NCBI RefSeq assembly: GCF_051020955.1
Contig: NC_135015.1
Location: 9,683,616 to 9,747,615 of the forward strand
Direction: 5' to 3'
Length of the DNA stretch: 64,000 nucleotides
DNA from: Megalopta genalis
Taxonomy: Eukaryota > Arthropoda > Insecta > Hymenoptera > Halictidae
Position numbers and translations under genes: made by a program. Of this stretch, positions 13,002-26,610 are shown piece after piece; the first letter of the stretch is position 1; each line of letters starts with the position of its first letter. A model generated the notes under the pieces. That model was not told the origin of the DNA. It was given only the letters and a program-made list of their open reading frames with translations, and searched no databases.

Positions 13002-16000
13002 TCCGCAAATGCAACACGGTTCTCCGATTAACATTTGCTCATACTATTTTCTCAGCAAGTGTCACAATTTCGGAATAGCTTATTTTTTCCCCGTTTCTTT
13101 ATGCTTTTGGCAATGTTCTATACTGATGTAAGAAGTCAAAATAAGAGTGTAATAAAAAACAGACAACTTTCACCTAACACACAGAGCAAACACGGACCGG
13201 TATTGAATCTCGTGAGCCCGTGGGCGCATTCCGGCATCTTTCAATAAAGAATGCATACACTACTTGCATCGGAACGCAAAGTAGAAGTGATCCTCGTTGG
13301 GTCAGCAGGATCTGTTTTACGGCGGGTCGAAGAAACGTGTCGGAAATAGGTCGGGGGAATGTCTTCGCTTCCCTAGAGGAATATTGTGTGTGTTAACTCC
13401 GTGACATTTCGGGACCGGCGGATACTGTCCTTGTCATTTTACTGCATGGGAATATTCCGGGAGCATGCGCGTTCATCAAAATAAGAACAACACTCGAAAT
13501 TCTGCGAAAGGAAATCCAGAAGCCAGCTGCGGAGATTAGTTCGCGACGCGAAACTATTAATTCGTGCGAGAATCCTTTTCAATCGTGAATGATGGCCGCC
13601 GAAGGACGTGCATTGGACGGAACACGGTCCCGGTGTGCGAACGAACAGTGAGTTTCGCGTGAAGGTTATCGCGAAAAAGGAAGAATCGTTCGAGTATCAT
13701 CCGAAAAACATAATCCAAAAACAAGCTCGTAGTATTGACAAACCGACACAGGGAGTGCGTACCAGTATCTCGTGAAAGCTTTATGCATTCATGGCCGCAA
13801 TACGTTCATAGATCGGCGAGGACGATTCATTGTTATTCGAAGCCAATCAAAAGCTTGTTGGCGAACAGTATTGAAAGCATTCATTTTATCAACCTCCGAC
13901 AGTCGTTCAGGGAGCTCTATGAATCCTTTCCTAACTTTGAAAAGCGGGCTAACGTCTCCTGTTAAAAAAAGCAGACAAAAATGTAACTTTATTGTAACAA
14001 GATAAAGCCAAGGAATAGTAATTATACCATTATATCTTTGAATAAAATCCATATTTTTTCAATAGTAATTAGACGTAACGAATATGTTCGTGACGAATAA
14101 TAAAGTGTCATTATTACAGTGAATTCTGAGTATGTGGTGACTTATGCCATATGACTAGTAATGTATTAATAATCATCAGCTATACAAATGTTATTTCTAC
14201 AAGTTTACTGTACACTGTATGTTAAAGAAATCTCTGCATTGCTGAATTCTTTATGATTTTCTTCAGTTGCACTGATCTTTAATGCTTGAAAGAATGCATG
14301 ATGAATTGGAGGAATAAGTTTCAGCAGATCTAACATGTCCCTTTTTTAACCGCAGAGAGAGGACGCACAGGACATACGTATGTAAATTTTCCTGTAGTAT
14401 ATTTTTCAATTGCCTGCCACATCGAGCATGCTGAGTATTTAATATCTCAAACCCAACATCTCAAGAAATTAGACTTATACCACTATTCAAGATATCTTCA
14501 CAGCCACTTCATTTATAATGTAAAATTGATTCTTACTTCTTATTAACATAAAACAAGTTAAATAAAACAATCATTCTTAATACTTATTATTTCTGTACAA
14601 AATCCATCTTTCGTAATTTTGGACTCATGCCACTTGTCAATTAAGAGGCTCAAATATAGAAAGTATTATTTGCTATAGACTCCAACTAAGAGACGCTCCT
14701 GAGAAATTACGAGTGAATAGGAAAACGGTTCAAGAAGAAAGAGAACGCGCTGACAGTGATATATATTTTTATTTCATCCATAGAAAATTGAAATAGAAGA
14801 GAAAGTGATTTATTTTCATTTTGCTCTTCATTTGCCCGACATTTATAGTTAGGGATTGCAATTTGTAAAACGAACAACGTAGCACGGCGACTCGTCGAAT
14901 AGTGTTGAATCGCCTCTTCTAAGAAGTTCATTAATACGATTTGTAAATTGATTGCCTGTCCGTGCCAATCGGGATTTCATTCTGGAGCTCATTTTCATGG
15001 CAAGTATCCAAATCGAGCGGACGCGGGATGCTTTCGATTGAATCAAAAATCGAGTTTCAGCCAGAGGAACAGAATTGTTCGCTGACGTAGCACAAGATTC
15101 ATTTGTCTAGCTCGCTTCGCGCACGTTTGGTTCCATTAACTGCAATATGTATGGTAATACGAGCCTCGGAAAAGGTGCAATGGACTTCGACCGATTCCGA
15201 CGCGAGAATGTTTCCGAATGGAAGTCAAGGCATTCGGGGAAGCTGTGCAGAAACTTCCAATCGTGTTCGGTCAACACGAGAAATCGTTCTGTTGATCCAT
15301 GAATCTCGGAACAGAGTGACGAAACGGCAGTTTCTTCCATCGTACTGCGAAAGAACCATTCTGGCGTTTGCTGATAAAAATCTCGTTATCGATCACCATT
15401 TCTTGCAGGATTCAGTCGACTCCGGCTTGGGAAATAGTGAATAATTAATTGAATATCTTATCTTCCACGCTCTATCTTTATGGGAGAAAAAGCCGTGCGT
15501 ATCTACATCATTATTGGAGTCTATAGAGAAAATTTACATTGTTATTTAAATATGTAAAATTCTCTTAGGCATCAAATAAGAAAGGAATGGAGTGAAATGG
15601 AAATGTTGTCATTTATTTGTTTTATGTTATATTTTTAAATGCTTATAAATGTCGTAAGTAGATAGCGGATCTTATGCATTTATGATAAACTTGGGTAGAG
15701 AGAATTTGAAACAGTAGCTGAATCAAAAGAATTTCATGATAGGCGAATATACTTTTTCTATATACACGTCTAACTAAAATAAATCCAAAGAGTGCACCTT
15801 CAAACTTTTAGCATATTATCATGTCTCAATTCTAATTGATTCAGTGTCGAAAAAATAAATTATCGATTTATTGGATACAAGTGATGATGTTAAAAGTGAC
15901 GAATTATTTTATAACCTTAAGCTGCAAAAATTGAATAAAATGTATTTCGATTGAAACGTTAAATCCTCAAGAAATTACGTCGAATTAAAAGAAATTTCAA

Positions 16001-16553
16001 ACTAAACGAAAATGATTCGGCAAAAGTAGATTGGCAGTTTTCCGATTAAACTGTGTATTTGCAGGAACGGGAACGTTTTCCGAAAGCAGCCACGTTTTCG
16101 AGACATCGGGAACAATTCTTGTGGGACTTGGGTGCTGGTGCTGTAATTTACTTAGTGAAGGTTTGTTTATAATTTAAAGCCGGCTTTCTCGTGTAAAGAG
16201 AAATTGTGGTGTTCCCAAGGAATCAAGAATGGCACAGCTACTCCGCGGGACAGTAAATGTCAAGAACAAGCAACTATATGCGAAGATAGTTTTAATCAAT
16301 TTCATTACGACGGATAGCATGGCCGTGGCAATGTAGCTTAGTTCATGTTCTGCGTGTCTTAATGTAACACGTTTGGAATAAGTCGAACGGTGTGCATGGA
16401 AATCCTAGATCTCTTCATAGATCTATATCATCAATAAAATTTTTTGTACAGAACGCTTTTGTTCTGTAAAAGCACTTTTATTATTAATTGTATTAAGAAA
16501 ATTATGAGAATTAAGGCTTTGTGTTATTTACATATTAATATCTCAATATTAAT
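13002..16553. other. Intergenic DNA, no gene recognised
   Basis: GC-richer stretches at 13.2-13.95 and 14.85-15.45 kb keep short frames open on both strands (up to 113 codons at 15103-15444). None carries a known motif or convincing splice sites. The rest is AT-rich. Confidence 0.5.
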
Positions 16554-16560
16554 ACATATA

Positions 16561-16609
<49 letters not shown>

Positions 16610-16650
16610 CATATATAATACATATATATAATATATATAATACATATTAA
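16554..16650. repeat. AT dinucleotide microsatellite
   Basis: Near-continuous (TA)n with interruptions such as ATATAATACATAT. The purest run is about 16578-16606. Likely polymorphic in length. Confidence 0.9.
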
Positions 16651-16921
16651 TGTATTAACATTAATGTCAAACAGATCATGAAAGGCAATAAACCGAATGG
16701 ACCTGCATTGAAATAATAAAGCTCTAAATCAATATACCATTATTCAAAATGTGTGAATAGGTTTATTCAGTAAGATTGTGACAGAAATATTTATTTGCTA
16801 CATATCCACCATTTTGCCTATACAATTCTGTTTTTGTGCATAAATATGGTACAGTGCCAATACTTTTGCTCCCCACAGGATCTGTACATACTTACTTTGC
16901 CCGATGAAGTATCGTAAGATA

Positions 16922-17107
16922 CAGTAGAGCCTCCCTTATCTGAAGGTTTATTTTTGTAATATCTTGATACCAAAACATTCTATTATTTATCATTCAAGTT
17001 CTCTATTAGGCGATAATATATCTAAATAATACAATGCTCAGATAATAACAGTTTGGATATACCAGAATATTGTAAAAATAAATGTTCGGACAAGGGAGTC
17101 TCTGCTG
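16922..17107. mobile_element. pogo/Tigger-type MITE, 186 bp
   Basis: Terminal inverted repeats begin CAGTAGAGCCTCCCTTATCT on the left and CAGCAGAGACTCCCTTGTCC on the reverse complement of the right end. They continue through GAA..TTTATTTTT for about 45 bp. Both ends abut TA (16920-16921 and 17108-17109), the target duplicated by Tc1/mariner/pogo elements. The CAGTAGAxCCTC..TTATC end is characteristic of pogo/Tigger elements. Too short for a transposase, so non-autonomous. Confidence 0.8.
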
Positions 17108-17109
17108 TA

Positions 17110-18803
17110 CCATAATTATGGATCAATCATGTGTTTCTTTTATGTGAATAAATGACACTCAGAGCCTGACGCCCTGATTTTCTAATTTTGTCCTACTGTC
17201 GTGGCGGATTAAGTTCTTTTCGCCCCAGTTCCCGAAACCGGCTAACGCGAGCAGCTGAAATAACAAAGCGGAAAAACTCGCGTATAGAGATCAAACAGAG
17301 AATGTTTGCGGTACACATCCCCGTATTTGTTTCGACGTGTCGACGGTATGTGTTAAAATGTCCGGTTTCGCTGCGATTCCCAAATCTTATTAACATCGAC
17401 TGATAAGGTCGGCGCGTGGGTGAGCGTATGTGTTACGCGCTGCTATCAGTAGACGTGCTTGTTTAATCGAATCGTGATGGTGTGAGTCGGTTGACTAATA
17501 ATGTCATCGGTAATCATGCATCTGATAGCTCGTGACGCCGTTGTGAGAAATAGGTGGTATTTCTGTGCGCGTTATTTTCACGTTGGTGACGTACGCATCG
17601 ACTGATTTGCTAAATAATTTAAAACGTATGGAACATTGTCTTAGTGCACTCTTTCAAAATTCTAAAATTTGGAGCCATTTTACCATATTTCAATCAAATA
17701 TTACTGTATAGATGCGAATAACAACTTGAAGAAGTATATGCACATTACGGAAATGTAGATTCTCTGTTATACAATACACTATCGACACTAATGTCGGAAA
17801 CAGAGAAAGTGAACAGTTTGCACGACATATCGTTTCACTATCTCTGAGCATCTGTTGCAAGTGAGTTTAACTTGCTGGCCGCTATCTCAGAAGAGTTTAC
17901 ACGTGCCGCGAGAGTCGTTCTCGCTGGAAGTGTCGCAAGTTCACTCCTAGTATATGTGCACCTATAGAAACGACGAACAAATCGATCAACAAATACAAGG
18001 AACGCTGAGACAATTACTTTCGAAAATTCCAACAAACGGATAAATGTAATATCGAGATAATTGAAACATGAAGTTGCAAGTTTTCTACCCTATAGGAATT
18101 AGAATATTTTATATGATAATAGTCTGCGAAGAACTTTCCTGATCCAATAACGCTTTAGGATGGCCTTAGCCGTTAATAGCAGACAAAAGTCTATCTCATT
18201 AAGAAATTCTCGAGAAATTTTCGCAGTTGCGTCGTCGTTACTTTGAATTTGCAGCTTGAGCAGTTCTAGAATTTCTCACGCGTGCCTTAATTTAATTACG
18301 TTTAATTAGTATAAAGCGAGGCAATCGGTAGATGCTACGCGCAGATAACGAAGGTCGACGCGATTTCGACCATTTATAGGATCCTCGGTTGTCCCGTCCG
18401 ACTGACATAAACGACACCCTCGTCGTCCATGAAACTGAATATTGAAGGTAATATGCGCCAGGCAGTAGCGCAATGTCGCATATAATTAAGTAGTGTCCCG
18501 GTGCTGTATTAGGTTTACATCACGGATTATAGTGTAAGCTACAACTTGAGGTGAAAATGCGAAAAGTATGATTAGCCGACGAACACTGACCTTTGTTAGT
18601 TACGATTACGCACCGATACTAAAATCGTTAATAGCTTTGAATATATATTATATCATGCAGATTTTTCTTCCATAAAACAGTTGTATTCTTTTCCCGTTGA
18701 CTAGAAATTAGACCATCATCTCAATGTCACTCCATCGAAAAAATAATACCGATTTCCAATTCGAGACAGTTCTGGTTTTCAAATAAATAACACTGTGTCC
18801 TAA
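17110..18803. other. Intergenic DNA, no gene recognised
   Basis: Mixed AT-rich sequence with a GC-richer patch at 17.2-17.6 kb. It holds only short overlapping frames (71 codons or fewer) on both strands. Confidence 0.45.
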
Positions 18804-19119
18804 CCAGATCTGGGATAATAAAATATTTCAACTACAGAATACAAATATTTGCAAATAGTATTCCTCTCTATTCATTTGAAATAGTATTTTTCAAAACAAT
18901 ACGTATTTTCTCTCATCAATATTAATCGTAAGAAATAGAATTTCACAAATAATCATTTCCAGTACATCTTAAGAAAATATTATTTCAATTAATAATTTTC
19001 TTTATTACAACATAAACAGCTATTTTCTATACATCTACCTTATTCTATGACGTCAAGTAAATTTTGAGTATTCCGTTAACTATTTCCAATATTTTTCAAA
19101 TATTTTTACCCAAATCTGG
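18804..19119. mobile_element. Small terminal-inverted-repeat element, about 316 bp
   Basis: CCAGATCTGGG at 18804 matches the reverse complement of cccaaatctgg at 19109-19119, and both are followed inward by AAATATTT-containing sequence. The interior is AT-rich and repeats the motifs AATAGTATTTT and AAATATTT. Non-autonomous DNA element likely; superfamily not determined. Confidence 0.5.
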
Positions 19120-21588
19120 CTCTAGCATAGTATTTATCGCCCAGCTAAATCGGCACATGCTATCTTGCAACTGCGACATAAACTAGTAAGTAAAAGGAAG
19201 CCTGGTGAAACGCAGTATAATAAACATACTCGACGTAGGCTCAATTTATTTCAGCTTTTCTAAAGCCTTGGCTATTCGAAAGACGCGCATTTGATTGTGA
19301 CCACGTGTGCATGATTCAAAGGTGCCATGAAAGATCGCCCCTTAAGCTTCTAGGCGTATTTCCCCATGGCAACTTCGCCATAATAATTCCCTGAAGCACT
19401 TGCAGCGGACGGTTCAAGGCCTGATACGGGAATTTCAGTGGCGCGACAATATTCGTTGCGGCTAAATTTCAATTACCTCAAAAGGAGTTTGCAGCTTCAA
19501 ATTTCTGGAATTACGGACCACGCGTGACCAGGGTCCTAAACTTGAATACTGAATACACATCCCCGTTCTTCGCGTCCAGAAAAATGTAGTTGCCCGCTTA
19601 AGCGGATGGCACTACGTGATCCGCAATCCGAGGTAATGAAGAGATCAGCTTCCTTCAAAAAGCTCAAAGGCAATACGCATGATAAATGCGTACCATTACG
19701 AAAGTGATGCATGGCAGTATTATACATTTTATTATTTTCTAATGCAAATGCTAAAGTATTGAAGTATTCTGCACAAAAATGGTTGCTGGATGATTAACGA
19801 AACAAAAGTCGAGAATCAAATATTAGAGAAGATGATTTAAATGTGGACTAGTACTTCGGTAGCTTTCAAAAACATATTTACTTTGTGATGCAAATTATAT
19901 GTACATTTATAACAAGTCAGACTCGCGATAAATATTTCAAACGTAATCTACGAAATGTGAATGTTATTATAAATTATTTATGTAGTGTAAAAGAGATCGT
20001 AGTGCAAGGGGCTGATATGAAATCAATAAGGAAAGTGATTGTTACATCTCCGTTATGGGATCAAGAAGATAGAAATCATCGTAACAGATTGTTTCATAAA
20101 GAATTGACTTAACATGACGATTGCATTACTTTTTAAAAATATTTTCTTAGACGACTACATAAATGAAGAAAACCAAATGCACGCGATATTAACGCTTACC
20201 GCGCAGACTTTTTCGAATGAAACGCTTCGTCGATGTTGCAATGCATCGATGGGACCGGCGTGAATTTCTAAGCAATGCTAAGGTCCACGTAATTGTCAAT
20301 TTCGAGTTAACTGCCTGTCGTGTACGACATTCTCAACGGCATTGCATGAACCGCGCGGAATGTTGTACCTTTGTGAATCATTGGCTCTTCAATAACATTA
20401 AATTACGGACACGTATCAGAGGCATAATTGGTTTCGCTACAAGCGTGTTTAATTAACCGGACTATCATTCCTGTGCAGTAACACGGCTGGTCCTTTTCTC
20501 GATTAGGAAGCGTCAGTTTAATCCGACAAAATGCTTTTACGTTGAAATCCTTTGTGAACGAATTGTTGATTCTTATCCTCACCCTCAATTTTCGAAGAAT
20601 CTAACTTCGAAACTTTAGCTTCAAGAGTTTTTCCTGCAACAATCACAAAAGCTATAAATGTGATTTTGTCACAGGATAATTCTGTAGACTCTTGTGAACA
20701 CGACAGTATATGTAGTTGAACACTTTTCCATTTAGTTTGAAACTTAGACATATGAAACAACATCCAATTGCATCACGTGATAGATCGAGTGTTCTTCGAA
20801 ATCCTGCGATTGTTTTAAAAAATTATACCATAATTTAACAGCGAGCATATCGTCACGATGCAGAAGCGTCAGGATCTTGCTTTAATGCAGCCGGTTATCA
20901 GTCGGTTTCAGAGTGAGTGAAACATGGGGGCGGCAGGCTTTATTGCTAACGAAGCTTGGCGACGAGTCGCAAAGTTTGTTTCGCCATCGAAATCCTTTAT
21001 CGTTATGTGCCTCGGTGTCGCGTCGGGGAAACAATAAATTCGTTTCAGCACACGGTAGCGCGTAATGTAATCCTCTCCGCGGGCAAAATGGTAAGAGTGT
21101 TTTAGCAAGGTCACGGGCGGGAAGCGACAGGCGACTAATCGATTCAATTAAAATGGATTTCAAGTAACGTTGCAATGCATATTTATATTTTGCGGCGTGG
21201 GCAAAAACTATTTAAATATTCAATGTTGGTTCGCGATATCTCCGAGCACCACGTGCAAACTTGCCACGCGTTTCTCATCGTAACCTTCATTGATAGGTAT
21301 CCCTGAGTGGTATCGGAATATATGGGGTGTTTATGCAGCCTCACGGAAACAAATGCTTCCCCGGCCTTTCCATGAGCGTTTTAATTGCGACGCATAAACC
21401 GGCGCCCGTGCTTCACCATTTTGCCGGTTGCGACAAGTAAAGCGTTGATAGCTGTTCCCTTCGAATGTAACGAAGACGTCGACTGCATTCTTTTTTACCG
21501 TGAATAGTACAACGGGTGCCAATTGTTTGGTGCGCGATACATTTTTCAGGAGCAACTGCTGCAGTTAAAAGAATTGTAACAATTCCCC
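19120..21588. other. Intergenic DNA, no gene recognised
   Basis: Contains a GC-richer patch at 20.88-21.55 kb with open frames up to 97 codons on the minus strand in two overlapping frames, a sign of composition rather than coding. No domain recognised. Confidence 0.45.
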
Positions 21589-22243
21589 TTAAGGGGTGAG
21601 CCTCGAATAAACCGCTAAAATATTATAATTGATGATTTGCGACAACTTTTTTTATAACGTAAAATATTCACGAAACTTTTTATTGCTTTCTATACATATT
21701 CTTTGACATTTCAAGATACATAAATTTTTTTCGTTACATATTATCAACGTTTACGGAAATAATAAATGCTGATTATCGTGCAGTCTAGCATTTTTTCCCT
21801 TCGATCTGGAACAAAAAATAAAACGGAGTTTTTTTCATAATTCTTCCGCATCGTATGAACCTAAATCCAGTTTAAAAAAAGATACAAAAAGAACGCGACT
21901 CTCTGAGTTATTTTAAAATAATTAAAAATCTGACGCGGAAAGCACTCCTTTGTTTTCAGGGCCGCATATAATCATCCTTTTTGCATTTTTTAAATAAGTT
22001 TTAGGTTCATACGACGCGTAGTTATATTATGAAAAATACTCCGTTTCACTTTTTGTTCTAGATCGAAGGAAAAAAATAATAGACTGCGGAACGTCGATAA
22101 AATGTAACGAAAAAGATTGATGTATTTTGAAATGTCAAAGAATATGTATGGAAAGTGACGGAAAGTTTCATCAATGTTCTACGTTACAAAAGAAAATTGC
22201 CAAAAATCATCCTCATTTGAACTACTTGAGGCTCTGACCTTAA
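21589..22243. mobile_element. Long-inverted-repeat element, about 655 bp
   Basis: Arms of roughly 270-300 bp are reverse complements with moderate divergence. Landmarks shared in opposite orientation are ttaaggggtgagcctcg (right end gaggctctgaccttaa), catattctttgacatttcaa, cccttcgatctggaacaaaaa and gtatgaacctaaa. The spacer between arms is short (about 60-100 bp), so a transcript would fold into a long hairpin. No coding capacity. Confidence 0.8.
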
Positions 22244-23557
22244 AACTGAGTAATATTCGCTAACACCATTTTAATTGACTTCAGTTACAAAGTTACGCCA
22301 CGTGTCACCATTCAATATGATAGTACGTGACTTCATGCGATGCGTTACAAATGTGTTCCGACCTTATATCGCAGTACGATGTTACGATGAACGCCGAGGT
22401 ACATTAAGTATAACGTGCTTTCGTTTACGACTTCACCTAATTTATGGCGCTGTTTAACTCGCAGTTCTGCCGTTCGTTAGCAGCCACGTTTACGCGACCG
22501 TGTTATTTGATATGTTGGAACGCATCGATATCATATAGCGAGCTGCGATAATACGGTCCAATTTTTCGTTTCGTTGAACGACATGCGATTCTTATAGATG
22601 TCGTCTCTATGTCTCTCGCAGAATCTGTGCTTGAGAAATTACATTTTGAGAAGAAAGTTGAACCCTCAACTTGAAAAATTATTCTGTCGTTAGCTTTAAA
22701 TGTTGGGCGATTTACCCTGTATTATAGTTTCAAACTTTCTACGGTTTATGACGTAGCTTGTAGTTCAGGAAAACGCTGTGACTCTGGGATTTTTCTCCGC
22801 GCGGAAAGTTGGCCCACTTGTAGGGATTAAGGAGGATATAAAGATGTTTTGGGGGAGAATTTACTACTTCTTGCTGAAAGAAAAATATCATAAAAGTTGG
22901 CCAGCTCGGTACCCCCTTTGGTAACGTAGCACCAGCACAGATAAATTAGTTCAAAAATGTTACGTTTTATTTTTCGCGATTGAATCTACAATAGATTTAT
23001 AGACTGCAGCATCCCCTTTGCAACGACCCCTTAAAACATGATATACGACGTTCATGAGTTATTTCATCGAGACTCGAATGAAAAACGGAACGTCCGAATT
23101 TGTTCCTCTTTTCTGTTTCATAAAACAATAGTCTTGCATTGAGTTTTACGAGTTAAGTTAGTCACGAATGGAAGGTAAAGGCTTCAATCTCTAAAATGCG
23201 TTGAGGTTTATTGTTATACGATTCTTTTTTGCAAAATTGTAACAGTTCGAATATGGTAAATTTTGTGAAATCATGTAGAAAACACTGAAATTAGAATAAA
23301 GTCCTAGTGAGGCTTAGCTTTTGTAAGATTTTACACTTGTTCAATGATCATTCATTAATAGTTATAGTTAATCCTTTTATTCTATCGTTGCGCAGAACCG
23401 TTTATGGCCAACATAACTGTATAAACCGACTCCACTCTATTGGAAGTCGTTATTGATTCTTTCTGTAATTCACTCTTATCGTTCACACTATCTGTCAATA
23501 ACGTTATAGTTGAGGCTTAATATTTCTTCGTTCCAGTTTCATTTTTAACTAATTATA
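22244..23557. other. Intergenic DNA, no gene recognised
   Basis: Unremarkable AT-rich sequence with a few frames of 60 codons or fewer. I see no gene, RNA or repeat here. Confidence 0.45.
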
Positions 23558-24421
23558 CAGGGTGAGCTGGAATTTGTAATACAACCGAGCAGAGGGTGAT
23601 TCTACATGAAAATATAACCAAATTTGGTGTAACATTTTTTTATTCGAGGCTTTGTTTTCAAGAAAATCGACTTTAAAATTTCTTCATCTCTGTAAAGTAA
23701 ATTATTTAGTAATTACTAATTACTAATTAACATCTGTACTGTGCTGTACTATATACATATTTTTTATATTTATGTTATATCATACGATTTTTTAAACGGT
23801 TATCATGCACGTCTTAAATATGTTTTCAATATTTATGAAGTATAAGTGAAAATAATCATGTTCTCCCCGTGCAGTATTATTCTCATGTTCCCAAGTTGGC
23901 AATGTGATATTCGAGTATAGGAATTTTATGGATATCTTACGCCTACGTTAACGTACAACATTAAGGTTAAAGCATAAACTAAATGACACAAGAGGCAAAG
24001 GGCATGGGGAATCGATCATCCGCTCCACGCAGCCTCTTCCAATTTTCAGACTTTTGATTATTATTGGCTAAGTTACGCGCTGAGAAAGAGACGTGAATGG
24101 AGGGAGTGGGCAACCGATCTCCAACAGAAGTGAGTTTCGTGAGATCATAGAAAAGTGATGGCTACGGACGTGCAGGTGAGGCGGAGCGAGCAGAATCCCT
24201 CCTTTCCCCTCTAACGAAAGGACTGTAAACGGGATGTTTTTAAACACTATCTCTGACAGAGGCAACTGCGGTAGAAGAATCGACGACAACTAAATCCTTT
24301 ACAAAGATGAACAAACTTTAAAGTCGACTTTCTCGGAAACGGAGCCTCGGATACAAAAATGTCATATCAAATTTGTTTCTTATTTTTTCAAGTAGAATTC
24401 TACGAATTCTGGTCCACCCTC
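23558..24421. mobile_element. DNA transposon remnant with about 120-bp terminal inverted repeats, 864 bp
   Basis: The left end CAGGGTGAGCTGGAATTTG and the reverse complement of the right end GAGGGTGGACCAGAATTCG align. They continue inward through AAATTTGGTGTAACATTTTT versus AAATTTGATATGACATTTTT, then CGAGGCTTTGTTTTCAAGA versus CGAGGCTCCGTTTCCGAGA, to TCGACTTTAAA on both sides. TATA flanks both ends (23554-23557 and 24422-24425), a possible target duplication. The GC-richer core (24.0-24.3 kb) has a 73-codon minus-strand frame without similarity that I recognise. Confidence 0.75.
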
Positions 24422-26610
24422 TATATGTATAAATAGATCTTACTGTACCTTCTGTATCGCTATACATATAAGTATAGTTCGTCTTGTCAATCACCATTAT
24501 AAAATTTCGTCTCTGTAACAAAGGGTTCTTTTCCCATATACGTACGTAAATAAATTAAATTAAATTAAATTACAAATTCTGTCCGCCAGACGGAATCGAA
24601 ACAATTCGTGCACACGTAGAAGCTTAAAAATTGTTGATACCTTTCGCACGAGAATAAGATGCAAGAACGTTTCTTAATCTCAACATTTTTTAAGCAAACG
24701 CTAAAGTGTAGACGAATGCGGTTTGCACGAATAAAAACTACACGCGATGGCTTCATTAAAGTGCATTCTGCAGTTGAGATTTAACTGGAGAAAAAGAGTA
24801 AAACGTTTTTTAGCCGGCCGGGCAAGGTCACAGCACAGCACAAAGGTGGAAATACTTGGGCAAACGAAGAGATACAGCAGTCAATGAGAATTTTTTAGTG
24901 TCTTCCTCGCCGCGAAGACCTCACGATGAATCTGGCATGATCTCGAGCGGGCCGCGATGAAAGAGGCGTTCACAAAGTTATCGCAAAGGGGCACATAATT
25001 ATTCCATTGTCTGGAGCTTGCCCGAGCTAGACCGGTGTTCGCCACTTCGTCCTTTTACGGCGGGTATAATGACAGCGGGAACAAAAAATCGTATTCTATC
25101 TAATTATAACGGAACACGGTGTGGGCCGCCAATATGACTGCAGCGGTGACATTTCAGGGAAAATTTACACTATTCCCAACTAAAATTTTAACGATCGCCC
25201 GCAGTCTGTAAACTTCTTCTTTCCGTGCATGTTCAACTTTACGGTAATTTTCTCGCGTATTTTACAGAATCGATCGTGCCGGTCGAGCTGTTCAGTCACT
25301 ATCGAAATGTCCGTACGGGTCATTTAAAAATAGTCCCTTCATTGACTGCAAATAACGTTGAAGAGTTTTACTGACATCGTTCAGATATTCCTCAACGCTT
25401 GATCTACGGGCCATTAAAGCTGATTATTTCGCATTATTTTATAAAAGTGACGACAATGTACACGCAGCTTTTTCACTTAAAATTAATTCTTTTTAAAAAA
25501 TTAATTCACCGTGTTGTGCTCCACACTGATCCTTTTATACACATTTTTTCGCAAATCAAATGAACTCTTTCGCAGGTTTTATTCATCCTCTTACAAATGA
25601 AATGCACCTTTTCGCAAGTAAAATTGGTCCTTTAATACATTAGAATTGACCGTCTTTTATACAATCGTTAAATTTAACATGACTTTCATCTCGTAGATCT
25701 AATGAGAAGAAATACAAACTCTTGGACAAAATAAAAAAGTCCTGCCTTATTTTATATACATACTACCAATGGTCATTGAAGATCGTTGAAGAGCAATGCT
25801 TGCCAAGAAAAATAATTTAGTTTACGAATGATTATTGATAATTTCCCACCTGTAATTTAACAATGATGATTAAATTCGGAATATTCTCAAGCATTAACGT
25901 TACGCAGTATTATAATTACGTCTGCACAGCAGGGGAGATTTTGCGGTTGTAAAACATAATTACACATTTTCATTAAGATATGACCTCGTAACTGAAATTG
26001 TTGCACGTGCCTGAAAGTGATCCTTTCCGAAACAATAGATATAGAAACGATGAATATACAATAATTTATCTCGTATATCTAAGGAAAACTATGTAGTAGA
26101 AATAGTTGTATAAAAATACTTTGTTCTAGATACTTTCGATACCAACGAATATGCAAACTCGGCAAGTTCATATTTCACAGTGAAGTATGATGATATCAGT
26201 GTTTTTATATGTTGAAGCATGAGTACCAATGGAGTAGAGGAATTAATTTTGTATTAACGAAATTGTTGATCAAAAGGTTTATTCTAGTATTTCACCACAG
26301 GATCGTTCGTCTTCCAAGGACATGGTATAATAAAACACCAAGCATTGTGCCAGAAAAGCGAAGGATATCTGCAATATCCCAAAATAGTTGCATAAACCAG
26401 ATACGAAGCTCATATGTACAGCATTTATGGAGAGCATTGCAGAGACGAATAAAGAACCTAATATAAAAAGTAGAGGAGAATGGAAACATACAATAGTCTA
26501 CGAATGCAATAATACGCACACACCCATGTTATTGAAGATTTAGTTGGAAACAATAAAAATTACAGATAAGTCAATCGACGATTAAACCAAACAAGACTAG
26601 GTAATATGCA
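24422..26610. other. Intergenic DNA with a short AAATT pentamer repeat
   Basis: About 2.2 kb without a recognised gene. A tandem AAATT/TTAAA run lies at about 24546-24573. A GC-richer patch spans 24.8-25.3 kb. Open frames are 94 codons or fewer and unconvincing. Confidence 0.45.
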
